From Streptomyces flavofungini (GTDB lineage: Bacteria > Actinomycetota > Actinomycetes > Streptomycetales > Streptomycetaceae): a stretch of 64,000 bases of DNA. The DNA is taken from positions 4,538,501 through 4,602,500 of the forward strand of contig NZ_CP128846.1 in assembly GCF_030388665.1 (NCBI RefSeq), written 5' to 3'. This document shows, piece by piece, positions 1 through 8,889 of this stretch. The position numbers and the translations under genes were made by a program. Under the pieces are notes generated by a model. It saw only the letters and a program-made list of their open reading frames with translations, was not told the DNA's origin and did no database searches. How positions within the stretch are numbered: position 1 is the first letter of the stretch; the number at the start of each line of letters is the position of its first letter.

Positions 1-1316
1 ACCTGACGGGGCTTCACCTTGCCCTTGTGGACCCACGGCTGGAGCTTGATCGCGCCGACCGCGAGGATCGCGGACTCGCCCGGGTTCAGAATGGGCGTGC
101 CCGTGTCGATGCCGAAGACGCCGATGTTCGTGATCGTGACCGTGCCGCCCTGCATGGCGCCGGGCGACGTCTTGCCCTCACGGGCCGTGGTCACCAACTC
201 GCCCAGGGAGGCGGCGAGCTCGGGCAGGGTCTTGGCGTGCGCGTCCTTGATGTTCGGCACGATCAGACCGCGCGGGGTCGCCGCGGCGATGCCCAGGTTC
301 ACATAGTGCTTCTGGACGATCTCCTGGTTCGCCTCGTCCCAGGCCGCGTTCACGTCCGGGTTCCGGCGGATCGCGAGGAGCAGCGCCTTGGAGATCAGAA
401 GCAGCGGGTTGACCCGCAGCCCCTCGAAGGCACGATCCTGCTTGAGCTCCTCGACCAGCTTCATCGTGCGCGTCACGTCCACCGTCACGAACTCCGTGAC
501 GTGCGGGGCCGTGAAGGCCGAGCCGACCATCGCCTGGGCCGTGGCCTTGCGGACGCCCTTGACCGGGATGCGGGTCTCGCGGGCGTCACCCGCCGCCACG
601 GGGGCGGCGGCCGGGGCGGGCGCGGCCGGGGCCGCCGCGGGCGCGGGCGCCGGGGCGGCCACCGCCGCGTGCACGTCCTCGCGGGTGATGATCCCGTCGG
701 GGCCGGTCGGTGTGATGGTGGCCAGGTCGACGCCCAGGTCCTTGGCGAGCTTGCGGACCGGGGGCTTGGCGAGGGGGCGGGCGCCGGTGGGTGCGGCGGC
801 CTGGGGGGCCGGGGCGGCCGGGGCGGGCGGGGCCGGGGCGGGCGCGTGGCCGTTCATCTCGCCCTGCACCGCGGCCGCGTAGTACGTCCCGGCGGACGGT
901 TCCTCGCCCTGGGCCGGCACGGGCTTGCGGGCGCGGCGCTTGGTGGAGGACTCGGAGACGCCGTACCCGACGAGGACCGGCTGGCGGCCCTTGGGCGCCT
1001 CGGGCTCCTCCTCCGGCGCGGCGGGCGCGGGGGCGGCCTCGGGGGCGGGCGCGGCACCGCCGGCCGGGCCCACCGTGATGATCACCTGGCCGACGTCCAC
1101 CGTCGTGCCCTCGGCGAAGCGCAGCTCCCGCACCGTCCCGTCGAACGGGATGGGCAGCTCGACGGCGGCCTTGGCCGTCTCCACCTCGCACACGACCTGT
1201 CCGTCGGTGACGGTGTCACCCGGCGCGACGTACCACTTGAGGATCTCGGCCTCGGTGAGTCCCTCGCCCACGTCGGGCATCTTGAACTCGCGCACGGCCG
1301 AAGCGGTGTCAGTCAT
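1..1316 (-). CDS. bkdC: Dihydrolipoamide acyltransferase (E2) of a branched-chain 2-oxoacid dehydrogenase, 3' end outside window
   Basis: E2 core subunit of a 2-oxoacid dehydrogenase complex; it moves the acyl group from E1 to CoA on a lipoyl arm. About 438 codons are visible. An N-terminal lipoyl domain carries the lysine in VETAKA (around residue 47). An Ala/Pro/Gly-rich linker follows, then an E1/E3-binding domain beginning PVRKLAKDLGVDL and ending ITREDV. The catalytic domain has begun, but its HxxxDG motif lies beyond base 1. The ATG follows a GAGGAAGAGGG stretch and lies 20 bp after the E1 beta gene, so the three subunits form one operon. Substrate is assigned by analogy with the two bkd clusters of S. 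avermitilis and S. coelicolor; a pyruvate complex is the main alternative. Confidence 0.9.
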   Translation of the reverse strand, partial: MTDTASAVREFKMPDVGEGLTEAEILKWYVAPGDTVTDGQVVCEVETAKAAVELPIPFDGTVRELRFAEGTTVDVGQVIITVGPAGGAAPAPEAAPAPAAPEEEPEAPKGRQPVLVGYGVSESSTKRRARKPVPAQGEEPSAGTYYAAAVQGEMNGHAPAPAPPAPAAPAPQAAAPTGARPLAKPPVRKLAKDLGVDLATITPTGPDGIITREDVHAAVAAPAPAPAAAPAAPAPAAAPVAAGDARETRIPVKGVRKATAQAMVGSAFTAPHVTEFVTVDVTRTMKLVEELKQDRAFEGLRVNPLLLISKALLLAIRRNPDVNAAWDEANQEIVQKHYVNLGIAAATPRGLIVPNIKDAHAKTLPELAASLGELVTTAREGKTSPGAMQGGTVTITNIGVFGIDTGTPILNPGESAILAVGAIKLQPWVHKGKVKPRQ

Positions 1317-1336
1317 TGTCGTCACGACCCTCTTCC

Positions 1337-2317
1337 TCAGTACGCCAGCGAGCGGTCGACGGCGTCGAGCACCCGGTCGAGGCCCGGCAGATAGTCCTCT
1401 TCGACCCGGGCGGGCGGATACGGGGCGTGGAAGCCGCCGACGCGCAGGACCGGCGCCTCCAGGTGGTAGAAGCAGCGCTCGGTGATGCGGGCGGCGATCT
1501 CGGCACCGGAGCCGAAGAACGTCGGCGCCTCGTGCACCACGATCAGACGGCCGGTCTTCTCGACCGAGGCCTGCACGGTGTCGAAGTCGAGCGGCGAGAT
1601 CGTGCGCAGGTCGACGACCTCCAGGGACTTGCCCTCCTCGGCGGCGGCCGCGGCGGCCTCCAGGCAGGTCTTCACCATCGGGCCGTACGCCACGAGGGTC
1701 GCGTCCGTGCCCTCGCGGACCGTGTGGGCCTTGTGCAGCGGATCGGGGATGGCGTCGGTGTTGACCTCGCCCTTGTCCCAGTACCGCCGCTTGGGCTCGA
1801 AGTAGATCACCGGGTCGTCGCTCTGGATGGCCTGCTGGAGCATCCAGTAGGCATCGGAGGAGTTCGAGGGCGTGACCACCTTCAGGCCCGCGACGTGCGC
1901 GAACAGCGACTCCGGGGACTCGCTGTGGTGCTCGACGGCGCCGATGCCGCCGCCGTACGGAATGCGGATGACGACCGGCACCTTGACCTTGCCGAGCGCA
2001 CGCGCGTGCATCTTGGCGAGCTGCGTGACGATCTGGTCGTACGCGGGGAAGACGAAGCCGTCGAACTGGATCTCCACCACCGGGCGGTACCCGCGCAGGG
2101 CGAGGCCGATGGCCGTGCCGACGATGCCGGACTCGGCGAGCGGGGTGTCGATGACCCGGTCCTCGCCGAAGTCCTTCTGCAGGCCGTCGGTCACCCGGAA
2201 GACACCACCGAGCTTGCCGACGTCCTCGCCCATGACGAGAACCTTCGGGTCGGTGTCGAGAGCCCGGCGAAGGGACTCGTTGATCGCCTTCGCGATCGGA
2301 AGTTTCTTTACGGCCAT
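1337..2317 (-). CDS. bkdB: 2-oxoacid dehydrogenase E1 beta subunit
   Basis: Beta subunit (326 aa) of the thiamine-diphosphate-dependent E1 decarboxylase, acting as an alpha2beta2 heterotetramer in the cytoplasm. Family hallmarks are visible: VLVMGEDVGKLGGVFRVTDG near the N-terminus, then DTPLAESGIVGTAIGLA, then RIPYGGGIGAVEHHSESPE. The C-terminal transketolase-like half ends YPPARVEEDYLPGLDRVLDA. Its ATG lies 2 bp after the E1 alpha stop codon, so the pair is almost certainly translated together. A second full-length paralogue lies at 19526-20530. Confidence 0.93.
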   Translation of the reverse strand: MAVKKLPIAKAINESLRRALDTDPKVLVMGEDVGKLGGVFRVTDGLQKDFGEDRVIDTPLAESGIVGTAIGLALRGYRPVVEIQFDGFVFPAYDQIVTQLAKMHARALGKVKVPVVIRIPYGGGIGAVEHHSESPESLFAHVAGLKVVTPSNSSDAYWMLQQAIQSDDPVIYFEPKRRYWDKGEVNTDAIPDPLHKAHTVREGTDATLVAYGPMVKTCLEAAAAAAEEGKSLEVVDLRTISPLDFDTVQASVEKTGRLIVVHEAPTFFGSGAEIAARITERCFYHLEAPVLRVGGFHAPYPPARVEEDYLPGLDRVLDAVDRSLAY

Positions 2318-2319
2318 GG

Positions 2320-3558
2320 CTACTTGACCTCCCCGCCAGTGGCGGCGTTCACAGGTGCGTCCGCGAACGACGCCTGGTAGGCGGCGAACTGGGCGCGCTC
2401 CTCGTCCACGAGCGCGTGGCCGTCGGCGTAGATGTTCTCGAAGATCGACATCGGCTCGGGGTCGGGCATCGTCCGCACCACGTCCCGCACTCGCTTGCCC
2501 AACGTCTCGCTCTCGGCCTCGAGTTCCGCGAAGAATCCCTCATCCGCGTGACCCTGGGCCTCCAGGTACGTCCGCAGCCGCAGGATCGGGTCCTTGGCCT
2601 CCCAGGCCTCGCGCTCCTCGTCGCGCCGGTAGCGCGTCGGGTCGTCCGAGGTGGTGTGGGCGCCCATGCGGTACGTGAACGCCTCGATCAGCGCCGGTCC
2701 TTCACCACCGCGCGCCCGCTCCAGGGCCCACTTGGTGACCGCGAGACAGGCGATCACGTCGTTGCCGTCGACGCGGACGCCGGGGAAGCCGTAGCCCTGC
2801 GCGCGCTGGTACAGCGGCACCCGGCTCTGCTTCTCGGTCGGCTCGGAGATCGCCCACTGGTTGTTCTGGCAGAAGAACACCACGGGGGCGTTGTAGACGG
2901 CGGAGAACGTGAACGCCTCGGCCACGTCGCCCTGGCTGGTGGCGCCGTCGCCGAAGTACGCCACCACCGCGCTGTCGGCGCCGTCCTTGGCCACGCCCAT
3001 CGCGTAGCCCGTGGCGTGCAGCGTCTGCGAGCCGATGACGATCGTGTACAGCTGGAAGCCGTTGGTGTTGGGGTCCCAGCCGCCGTTGTTCACACCGCGG
3101 AACATGCCGAGCAGGAGCGTCGGGTCGACGCCCTTGCACCAGGCCACGCCGTGCTCGCGGTAGGTGGGGAAGACGTAGTCGTCGGCGCGGGTCGCGCGGC
3201 CCGATCCGACCTGCGCGGCCTCCTGGCCGAGCAGCGACGGCCACAGGCCCAGCTCGCCCTGTCGCTGCAGCGTGACGGCCTCGGCGTCGAAGCGGCGGGT
3301 GAGGACCATGTCCCGGTACAGGACACGGAGGTCCTCCGGCGTGAGGTCCGCGACGTAGCGGTCGTACTCGGAGTTCTCGACCCGCTCGCCCTCGGGCGTC
3401 AGCAGCTGTACGAGCTCCGGCTCGCCGCCCTGGGCGGCGCCCTTGCCCTTCGCGGCGCCCTTGCCCGGGCTCGCGGTCTTCTTGGCGCTCGCACTGGCGC
3501 GCTTGCCGCCGCTGCTCGCGCGGCGCGGTGTGCGCGCGGCGGTGCTTTCCACGGTCAC
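2320..3558 (-). CDS. bkdA: 2-oxoacid dehydrogenase E1 alpha subunit
   Basis: Alpha subunit (412 aa) of E1, carrying the thiamine diphosphate site (GDGATSQGDVAEAF followed by NNQWAISEP). The regulatory-loop region reads HTTSDDPTRYR, close to branched-chain E1 alpha subunits. The first 45 residues are a basic Ala/Lys/Ser tail absent from the core family. The frame is open to 3789, but I chose the GTG at 3558 because GGAGGAG lies 5 nt before it and the extra upstream residues look non-coding. First gene of the bkdABC-type operon; an AT-rich, palindrome-bearing promoter region lies upstream. Confidence 0.92.
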   Translation of the reverse strand: MTVESTAARTPRRASSGGKRASASAKKTASPGKGAAKGKGAAQGGEPELVQLLTPEGERVENSEYDRYVADLTPEDLRVLYRDMVLTRRFDAEAVTLQRQGELGLWPSLLGQEAAQVGSGRATRADDYVFPTYREHGVAWCKGVDPTLLLGMFRGVNNGGWDPNTNGFQLYTIVIGSQTLHATGYAMGVAKDGADSAVVAYFGDGATSQGDVAEAFTFSAVYNAPVVFFCQNNQWAISEPTEKQSRVPLYQRAQGYGFPGVRVDGNDVIACLAVTKWALERARGGEGPALIEAFTYRMGAHTTSDDPTRYRRDEEREAWEAKDPILRLRTYLEAQGHADEGFFAELEAESETLGKRVRDVVRTMPDPEPMSIFENIYADGHALVDEERAQFAAYQASFADAPVNAATGGEVK

Positions 3559-3754
3559 GTGTGCTCCTCCGTCGGTCCGGCCCCCGGGGTCCACCGGGAG
3601 ACCAGTACGGCTCGCCCGATTCCAGCCCGTCGCACGGGGTGGGTGCGGCTCAGCCGGGACAAGGCGTGACAGTTGCTCCGGCGAGCGCCCTTCTCCAAGC
3701 ACGTTACCCAGTGCGTACCAAAACTGTGAAACCCCGTCTGACCTGCAATTTTGC

Positions 3755-3789
3755 TTGGATTTCCAAGTAAATCCCGCTAGGAAATCCAA
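3755..3789. promoter_or_regulatory. Inverted repeat in the bkdA upstream region
   Basis: The 341-bp gap between bkdA and the response regulator is AT-rich for this genome at about 3715-3800. It holds a perfect 10-bp inverted repeat, TTGGATTTCC (3755-3764) and GGAAATCCAA (3780-3789), with a 15-nt spacer. The shorter GCAATTTTGC (3745-3754) abuts it. Inverted repeats of this AT-rich kind are common binding sites for Lrp/AsnC-type regulators, and a bkdR-like Lrp gene lies at 21861. That BkdR acts here is inference; the divergent response-regulator gene could also be the target. Confidence 0.45.
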
Positions 3790-3899
3790 CTAAATCGAGA
3801 AGAGCGGAAACACAGCCTGGTCACAGCACTGATCACAGCCTGGCAGGGGGCCGGAACACCGGCACGTTATCCCGGCCACCCCGGGCACGGGAAGAGTTG

Positions 3900-4577
3900 A
3901 TGTGTGACACTGGCAGGGTGCGCGAAGAAGGAAAAATCACCGTATTCCTGCTCGACGATCACGAAGTGGTGCGGCGCGGAGTCCACGAACTGCTCTCCGT
4001 GGAGTCCGACATCGAGGTGGTCGGCGAGGCCGGCACGGCGGCGGACGCGCTGGTGCGGATTCCGGCCACACGGCCGGATGTAGCGGTCCTTGACGTACGG
4101 CTCCCGGACGGCAGCGGAGTCGAGGTGTGCCGTGAGATCCGTTCCCAGAGCGACGACATCAAATGCCTGATGCTCACGTCGTTCGCGGACGACGAGGCCC
4201 TCTTCGACGCCATCATGGCCGGCGCTTCCGGCTATGTGCTCAAAGCCATTCGCGGCAATGAACTCCTCTCCGCGGTGCGTGATGTCGCCGCCGGAAAGTC
4301 CCTGCTCGACCCGGTCGCCACGGCCCGCGTCCTGGAGCGCCTGCGCGACGGCAAGAACCCCAAGGGGGATGACCGGCTCGCGAACCTCACCGAACAGGAA
4401 CGCAAGATCCTGGATCTCATCGGCGAGGGCCTGACCAACCGCGCCATCGGCGAGCGACTGCACCTCGCCGAGAAGACGATCAAGAATTACGTCTCCAGCC
4501 TGCTGTCCAAGCTCGGCATGGAGCGCAGGTCGCAGGCGGCGGCGTACGTGGCCCGCATGCAGGCCGAGCGCCGCTGA
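3900..4577 (+). CDS. Orphan NarL/LuxR-type response regulator
   Basis: Transcription factor of 225 aa with an N-terminal receiver and C-terminal LuxR-type helix-turn-helix. Receiver landmarks: acidic pair DD at 19-20, predicted phospho-acceptor Asp65 in VLDVRLPDG, switch Thr in LMLTSF, Lys in GYVLKA. The HTH spans about 157-215 (LTEQERKILDLIGEGLTNRA, then KTIKNYVSSLLSKL). No sensor kinase is adjacent, so it is an orphan. It resembles the DevR-like orphan at the matching place in S. coelicolor (SCO3818, from memory). ATG 3900 is preceded by GGGAAGAG; TTG 3897 and GTG 3918 are alternative starts. Divergent from bkdA. Confidence 0.9.
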   Translation: MCDTGRVREEGKITVFLLDDHEVVRRGVHELLSVESDIEVVGEAGTAADALVRIPATRPDVAVLDVRLPDGSGVEVCREIRSQSDDIKCLMLTSFADDEALFDAIMAGASGYVLKAIRGNELLSAVRDVAAGKSLLDPVATARVLERLRDGKNPKGDDRLANLTEQERKILDLIGEGLTNRAIGERLHLAEKTIKNYVSSLLSKLGMERRSQAAAYVARMQAERR

Positions 4578-4591
4578 CGGCCCCGCCCGGA

Positions 4592-4711
4592 CCTTCCGCG
4601 GGACCGTCTTGCGGACTTTCCGCGGGACCGTCTTGCGGACTTTCCGCCTGACCGTCTTCCTGACCTTCCGCCGGCCCCCCCTCCGGACCTTCCGCCAGCC
4701 CCTCTTCCGCC
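4592..4711. repeat. Five imperfect 24-bp direct repeats
   Basis: Units begin at 4592, 4616, 4640, 4664 and 4688. The first two are nearly identical (cTTCCGCGGGACCGTCTTGC is the shared part) and later ones decay toward C-rich sequence. They fill most of the gap between the response regulator and the next gene. The 24-bp period keeps frame, but no start codon or ribosome-binding site precedes them. Function unknown. Confidence 0.75.
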
Positions 4712-4854
4712 CCCTGCCTGCCCCTCCGCCCCCTGCCTGACCCCTTCGGGCCCCTGTCTGCCCCGGAGGGCAGGCTTACACGGGACTTATGGCCCCCTCT
4801 TCAGAGGGCGGGCGGCTCTTCTTCCGGCGCGGGCCGCTGACGCAGGGTGGGGGG

Positions 4855-5325
4855 ATGCCGACCGAAGAACAGCTCGCCTACGACCTGCTGCGGCGCACGG
4901 ACTACGGCAGGGTGGCGACCAGCATGCGCGCGCTGCCCTTCCTCGCGGTGGCCCGGCACGTGGTGGTCGACGGCCGCATCCTGCTGCGCATGCACCGGGG
5001 CTTCGGCTACCACCAGGCCTGCGTGGGCAGCGTGGTCGCGTACGGCGCCGACAACCTCTCCACGCAGACGGCCCGCGAGGGCCAGTGGACGGTCCAGTTC
5101 GTCGGGATGTGCGAGACCTTCACCCCCACGACCCGTGACCTGGAACTCTTCGGCCCCACCCCCCACTACGTGGACGGCGACCTCTTCGACCCGGTGTACC
5201 TGCGCATAGACCCCCAGCTGGCGAAGGTCCACACGCTGACTCGGGCCGGGGACGGCGCCTTCCGGCCGCCCGCCCCGGTGGGCGGCCCGGAGAGGTGCTA
5301 CTCGGTGTCGCCCTCGCCGCCCTGA
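4855..5325 (+). CDS. Split-barrel flavin/pyridoxamine-phosphate-oxidase-like protein
   Basis: Small cytoplasmic protein of 156 aa. The segments RVATSMRALPFLAVARHVVV, then ILLRMHRG, AYGADNL and GQWTVQFVG match the beta-strand pattern of FMN-binding split-barrel (pyridoxamine 5'-phosphate oxidase-like) proteins. Substrate and cofactor cannot be read from the sequence; some relatives bind F420 or haem instead of FMN. I chose ATG 4855 because GGTGGGGGG lies directly upstream, though the frame is open from 4789. Its last 28 bp overlap the 3' end of the kinase gene on the other strand, so the two transcripts are complementary at their ends. Confidence 0.65.
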   Translation: MPTEEQLAYDLLRRTDYGRVATSMRALPFLAVARHVVVDGRILLRMHRGFGYHQACVGSVVAYGADNLSTQTAREGQWTVQFVGMCETFTPTTRDLELFGPTPHYVDGDLFDPVYLRIDPQLAKVHTLTRAGDGAFRPPAPVGGPERCYSVSPSPP

Positions 5326-6899
5326 GCGGCGCCCTCGTTGTTGCCCCCGTCGTCCGGCGGCGACTGCGGGTCGGTCGGCTCGGTCGGCGGATCGGTCGGG
5401 TCCGTGGGCGGGTCCGTCGGGTCCGTGGGCGGGTCCGTCGGGTCGGTCGGCGGGTCCGTCGGGTCGGTCGGCTGCTCCGTCGGCTTCGTGGGCTGCTGAG
5501 TGTCCCGCGTGGGCGGCCGCGTCCAGTCCCCGGTCTGCCCCCCGCTGCCGTCCCCACCGGGCTGAGTCGCCCCGTCGGGCGTCTCCTCTTCCTTGCTCTT
5601 GCTCGGCGACTTCTCCTGCGACTGCTTGGTCGAGGGAGTCGTGGGGGTCTTGTCCTTCTTCTCGCCCTTGTCGTCCGCGGCGGACAGCGCGAAGGCGACG
5701 CCCGCGACGATCGCGATGACGGCGAGCACGGCGAGGATCCACACCTTGCCGCGCCCACGGCCCCCGCCACCGTCACGGTGACCGCCGTCGAAGCCGCCGT
5801 CGTCGCCGCCCGGCGGGCGCAGCATCGTCCCGGGGATCTGCTGGGTGCCGGAGTCACCGGGGTGGGGCATGGCGGCCGTACCGGCGACGCCCATCGCGGG
5901 GGTGTGACCGCCCTCGTGCATCCCGGCCATCTCGACCGGCCCGGTGTTCCAGGTCCCGGTGTGGCTGCCCTGCTCGGCGAGCATCTGCAGGCTGTACTGG
6001 ACCAGCCCGCGCATCTCCTCGGCGGTCTGGAAGCGGTCGTCCGGGTCCTTGGCGAGGGAGCGCATGACGAGCCCGTCCAGCTCCGGCGGCGCCGCGTCGG
6101 AGACCTCCGAGGGCGGCACGGGAGCGTCCTGGACGTGCTGGTAGACCACGGACAGCGGCGTCTCGCCGGTGAACGGCGGCCGCAGCGCGAGCAGTTCGTA
6201 GAGCAGGCAGCCGGTCGCGTACAGGTCGCTGCGGTGGTCGACGGCCTTGCCGAGCGCCTGCTCGGGCGAGAGGTACTGGGGCGTGCCCATGACCATGCCG
6301 GTCTGCGTCATCGTCGACTGCGCCCCGTGCAGGGCGCGCGCGATGCCGAAGTCCATCACCTTCACGGAACCGGTGTGGGTGATGGAGACGTTCGCGGGCT
6401 TGATGTCGCGGTGCACGATGCCGTGCTGGTGGGAGTACGCGAGCGCTTCGAGGACGCCCGACACGATGATCAGGGCCTGCTCCGGACCCGGGGCCTCCGC
6501 GTTGATCAGCAGATCCCGGATCGTGCGGCCCTCGACCAGCTCCATCACGATGTACGGCACGGAATTGCCGTTGATGTTGTCCTCGCCGGAGTCGTAGACG
6601 CCGACGACCGCGTGGTGGTTCAGGCCCGCCACCGACTGGGCCTCGCGCGTGAAGCGGGCCTTGGACACCGGGTCCTCGGCGAGGTCGGAGCGGAGCAGCT
6701 TGACCGCGACCGTGCGACCGAGGCGCACGTCCTCGGCGGCGAACACCTCGGCCATGCCACCGCGGCCGAGCCTGCGGGTGAGCCGGTACCGGCCGTCACC
6801 GACAAGCCCGCCATTGCCCCACATCTCGGGCACATCCGACATTCCGCCGCCAGACGCCTCGGGGTCGGACGGGCCCTGAGCGCGCTGCGTCTGTGCCAT
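5298..6899 (-). CDS. Membrane Ser/Thr protein kinase with proline/threonine-rich extracellular tail
   Basis: PknB-type kinase of 533 aa. The kinase domain spans about 37-300: glycine loop LGRGGMAEV, Lys67 in VAVKLL, catalytic loop HRDIKPAN, metal-binding DFG in VMDFGIA, activation-segment end GTPQYLSPEQAL. A Gly/Arg-rich linker leads to one membrane helix (WILAVLAVIAIVAGVAFAL, near 410). The outside tail is Lys/Glu/Ser-rich, then a 7-residue tandem repeat PTDPTDP (21 bp in DNA, about 5385-5475). No PASTA domain is visible, unlike its divergent neighbour, so the ligand is unclear. ATG 6899 follows GAGGA. The 3' end overlaps the convergent gene by 28 bp. Confidence 0.9.
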   Translation of the reverse strand: MAQTQRAQGPSDPEASGGGMSDVPEMWGNGGLVGDGRYRLTRRLGRGGMAEVFAAEDVRLGRTVAVKLLRSDLAEDPVSKARFTREAQSVAGLNHHAVVGVYDSGEDNINGNSVPYIVMELVEGRTIRDLLINAEAPGPEQALIIVSGVLEALAYSHQHGIVHRDIKPANVSITHTGSVKVMDFGIARALHGAQSTMTQTGMVMGTPQYLSPEQALGKAVDHRSDLYATGCLLYELLALRPPFTGETPLSVVYQHVQDAPVPPSEVSDAAPPELDGLVMRSLAKDPDDRFQTAEEMRGLVQYSLQMLAEQGSHTGTWNTGPVEMAGMHEGGHTPAMGVAGTAAMPHPGDSGTQQIPGTMLRPPGGDDGGFDGGHRDGGGGRGRGKVWILAVLAVIAIVAGVAFALSAADDKGEKKDKTPTTPSTKQSQEKSPSKSKEEETPDGATQPGGDGSGGQTGDWTRPPTRDTQQPTKPTEQPTDPTDPPTDPTDPPTDPTDPPTDPTDPPTEPTDPQSPPDDGGNNEGAAQGGEGDTE

Positions 6900-7122
6900 C
6901 AGTCCTCGCCGTCGTTTCTGATCGTGGTCCGTCGTGTGAGGAGCGTGTACCGGATACGTGATAGAGCGGTACGGGGTACTCCGCCGTGCCACGCTACAGC
7001 CTTCTCGGGGCCCACCGGTCCGAGCTGGACCGGCCATCAAACCCGCCGGGCGCCCCGAGGGGCAAACTTGTAACGCTTCCGAGACTCTTCTTGCGCGTAC
7101 GGTCACGGAACGGGCACCGAGC

Positions 7123-7150
7123 TTGACGTGTCAGGGCCCTCGGGCAGACT
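7123..7150 (+). promoter_or_regulatory. Candidate housekeeping promoter of the second kinase
   Basis: The 364-bp gap 6900-7263 separates two divergent kinase genes. On the plus strand TTGACG (7123-7128) and CAGACT (7145-7150) are spaced by 16 bp, close to a HrdB-type promoter. It would leave a leader of about 105 nt before ATG 7264. I saw no equally good element for the minus-strand kinase. Confidence 0.4.
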
Positions 7151-7263
7151 TGGCCAGGAATAGCGGAACGATCGCAGTCATAAAGACATCAGCCGATCGC
7201 ACCCATAGCCACAGTCACAGCAGCGGCGCCGTCTCGCGCCCGCGCCGATGGGGGACGCACGAC

Positions 7264-8886
7264 ATGAGCCAGGACGGCGCTCAGGGCCGGTACGCGGGCA
7301 GTTCACTGGCCGGTGGCCGCTATCAGCTGCGCGATCTGCTCGGCGAGGGCGGCATGGCCTCGGTCCACCTCGCGTACGACACGGTGCTCGACCGGCAGGT
7401 CGCGATCAAGACACTCCACACGGAACTGGGGCGCGAGCAGTCCTTCCGCGAGCGCTTCCGCCGCGAGGCGCAGTCCGTGGCCAAGCTCACGCACACCAAC
7501 ATCGTGTCGGTCTTCGACACCGGCGAGGACGACCTCGGCGGCACGACGATGCCGTACATCGTCATGGAGTACGTCGAGGGCAAGCCGCTCGGCTCGGTCC
7601 TGGACGCGGCCGTCCGCCAGCAGGGCGCGATGCCCAGCGACCAGGCCCTGAAGATCACCGCCGATGTGCTCGCGGCCCTGGAGATCAGCCACGAGATGGG
7701 CCTGGTCCACCGCGACATCAAGCCCGGCAACGTGATGATGACCAAGCGCAACGTCGTCAAGGTCATGGACTTCGGCATCGCCCGCGCCATGCAGTCCGGC
7801 GTCACGTCGATGACCCAGACCGGCATGGTCGTCGGCACCCCGCAGTACCTCTCCCCGGAGCAGGCCCTCGGCCGCGGCGTCGACGCGCGCTCCGACCTCT
7901 ACTCCGTCGGCATCATGCTCTTCCAGCTGGTGACCGGACGCCTCCCCTTCGAGGCGGACTCCCCGCTGGCCATCGCGTACGCACACGTCCAGGAGGAGCC
8001 GGTCGCTCCCTCCTCGATCAACCGTTCCCTTCCGCCCGCGATCGACGCGATCGTCGCCCGCGCGCTGAAGAAGAACCCGAACGAGCGCTTCCCGACCGCC
8101 GAGGCGATGCGCGACGAGTGCCTGCGCGTCGCCCAGTCCCTCCAGGTCGCGGCCCCCAGCATCGTGCCGGGCGCGCAGACCGCGAGCGGCGCGGGCGTCG
8201 GCTCCGCGGTGTTCCCGCCGGTCGACACGGCGGCCCCGGGCGCGAGCGGCGTCCAGACCCCGTACCAGCCGGGCCCCTACGGCCCCGCCACCCCGGCCCC
8301 GACCCCCACCCCGGGCTACGGCTACCCCCAGCAGGGCTACCAGACCCCGGCCCCCACCAACGCCTACGCCCCCCAGTCCGCCCAGACCCCGCCCCCCTAC
8401 AACCTCACCCCGCAGCCCGCGACCACCACCTCGTCCTCCAGCGGCGGCTCCGGCGGCGGCAAGCGGAACATGCCGGTCATCATCGGCTCGATCGTCGTGG
8501 CCCTGCTCGCCATCGGCGGCGTCATCGCGGCGGTCTCCCTGAACGGCGGGGGCGACGACGGCAAGGAAGGCAAGGAGTCCAAGAAGCCGGTGGCGGGGCA
8601 CCGGGGGCCGGACCGCACCAGGACGGTCGAGAAGACCGTGTGCACCGAGCCCGACACGGCGTACAACGACCCGGACAAGATCAAGATGCCGGAGTTCGCC
8701 TTCAAGGACTGGCGTTCCGTGCTGAGCTGCCTGCAGGCGGCCGGCTGGCACTACGACAAGAACGAGGTCGACGAGAACACGTACGGCGAGGACACGGTCA
8801 TGCGGACTGTGCCCAAGGCGGGCGACGACATCGACCCGAAGGACGTGAAAATTCAGTTCGACATCTCGACGGGCAACCCCGCCTGA
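7264..8886 (+). CDS. Membrane Ser/Thr protein kinase with one PASTA-like domain
   Basis: PknB-type kinase of 540 aa. Kinase domain: glycine loop LGEGGMASV, Lys49 in VAIKTL, catalytic HRDIKPGN, metal-binding VMDFGIA, then GTPQYLSPEQAL. A Pro/Tyr/Gln/Thr-rich cytoplasmic linker follows (about 300-400). One membrane helix (PVIIGSIVVALLAIGGVIAA) precedes a basic stretch. The outer part ends in a single PASTA-like unit (MPEFAFKDWRSVLSCLQAAG to VMRTVPKAGDDIDP), suggesting recognition of peptidoglycan fragments or lipid II; its two Cys residues might form a disulphide. ATG 7264 is preceded by GGGGGA. Divergent from the other kinase, as in other Streptomyces genomes. Confidence 0.92.
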   Translation: MSQDGAQGRYAGSSLAGGRYQLRDLLGEGGMASVHLAYDTVLDRQVAIKTLHTELGREQSFRERFRREAQSVAKLTHTNIVSVFDTGEDDLGGTTMPYIVMEYVEGKPLGSVLDAAVRQQGAMPSDQALKITADVLAALEISHEMGLVHRDIKPGNVMMTKRNVVKVMDFGIARAMQSGVTSMTQTGMVVGTPQYLSPEQALGRGVDARSDLYSVGIMLFQLVTGRLPFEADSPLAIAYAHVQEEPVAPSSINRSLPPAIDAIVARALKKNPNERFPTAEAMRDECLRVAQSLQVAAPSIVPGAQTASGAGVGSAVFPPVDTAAPGASGVQTPYQPGPYGPATPAPTPTPGYGYPQQGYQTPAPTNAYAPQSAQTPPPYNLTPQPATTTSSSSGGSGGGKRNMPVIIGSIVVALLAIGGVIAAVSLNGGGDDGKEGKESKKPVAGHRGPDRTRTVEKTVCTEPDTAYNDPDKIKMPEFAFKDWRSVLSCLQAAGWHYDKNEVDENTYGEDTVMRTVPKAGDDIDPKDVKIQFDISTGNPA

Positions 8887-8889
8887 CGG

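Noticed and set aside
27-1394. Long plus-strand open frames opposite the bkdC gene and many similar ones across the window
   Set aside because: They are antisense shadows created by high GC at third positions; Arg/Gly/His-rich products, no ribosome-binding sites and no recognisable domains.
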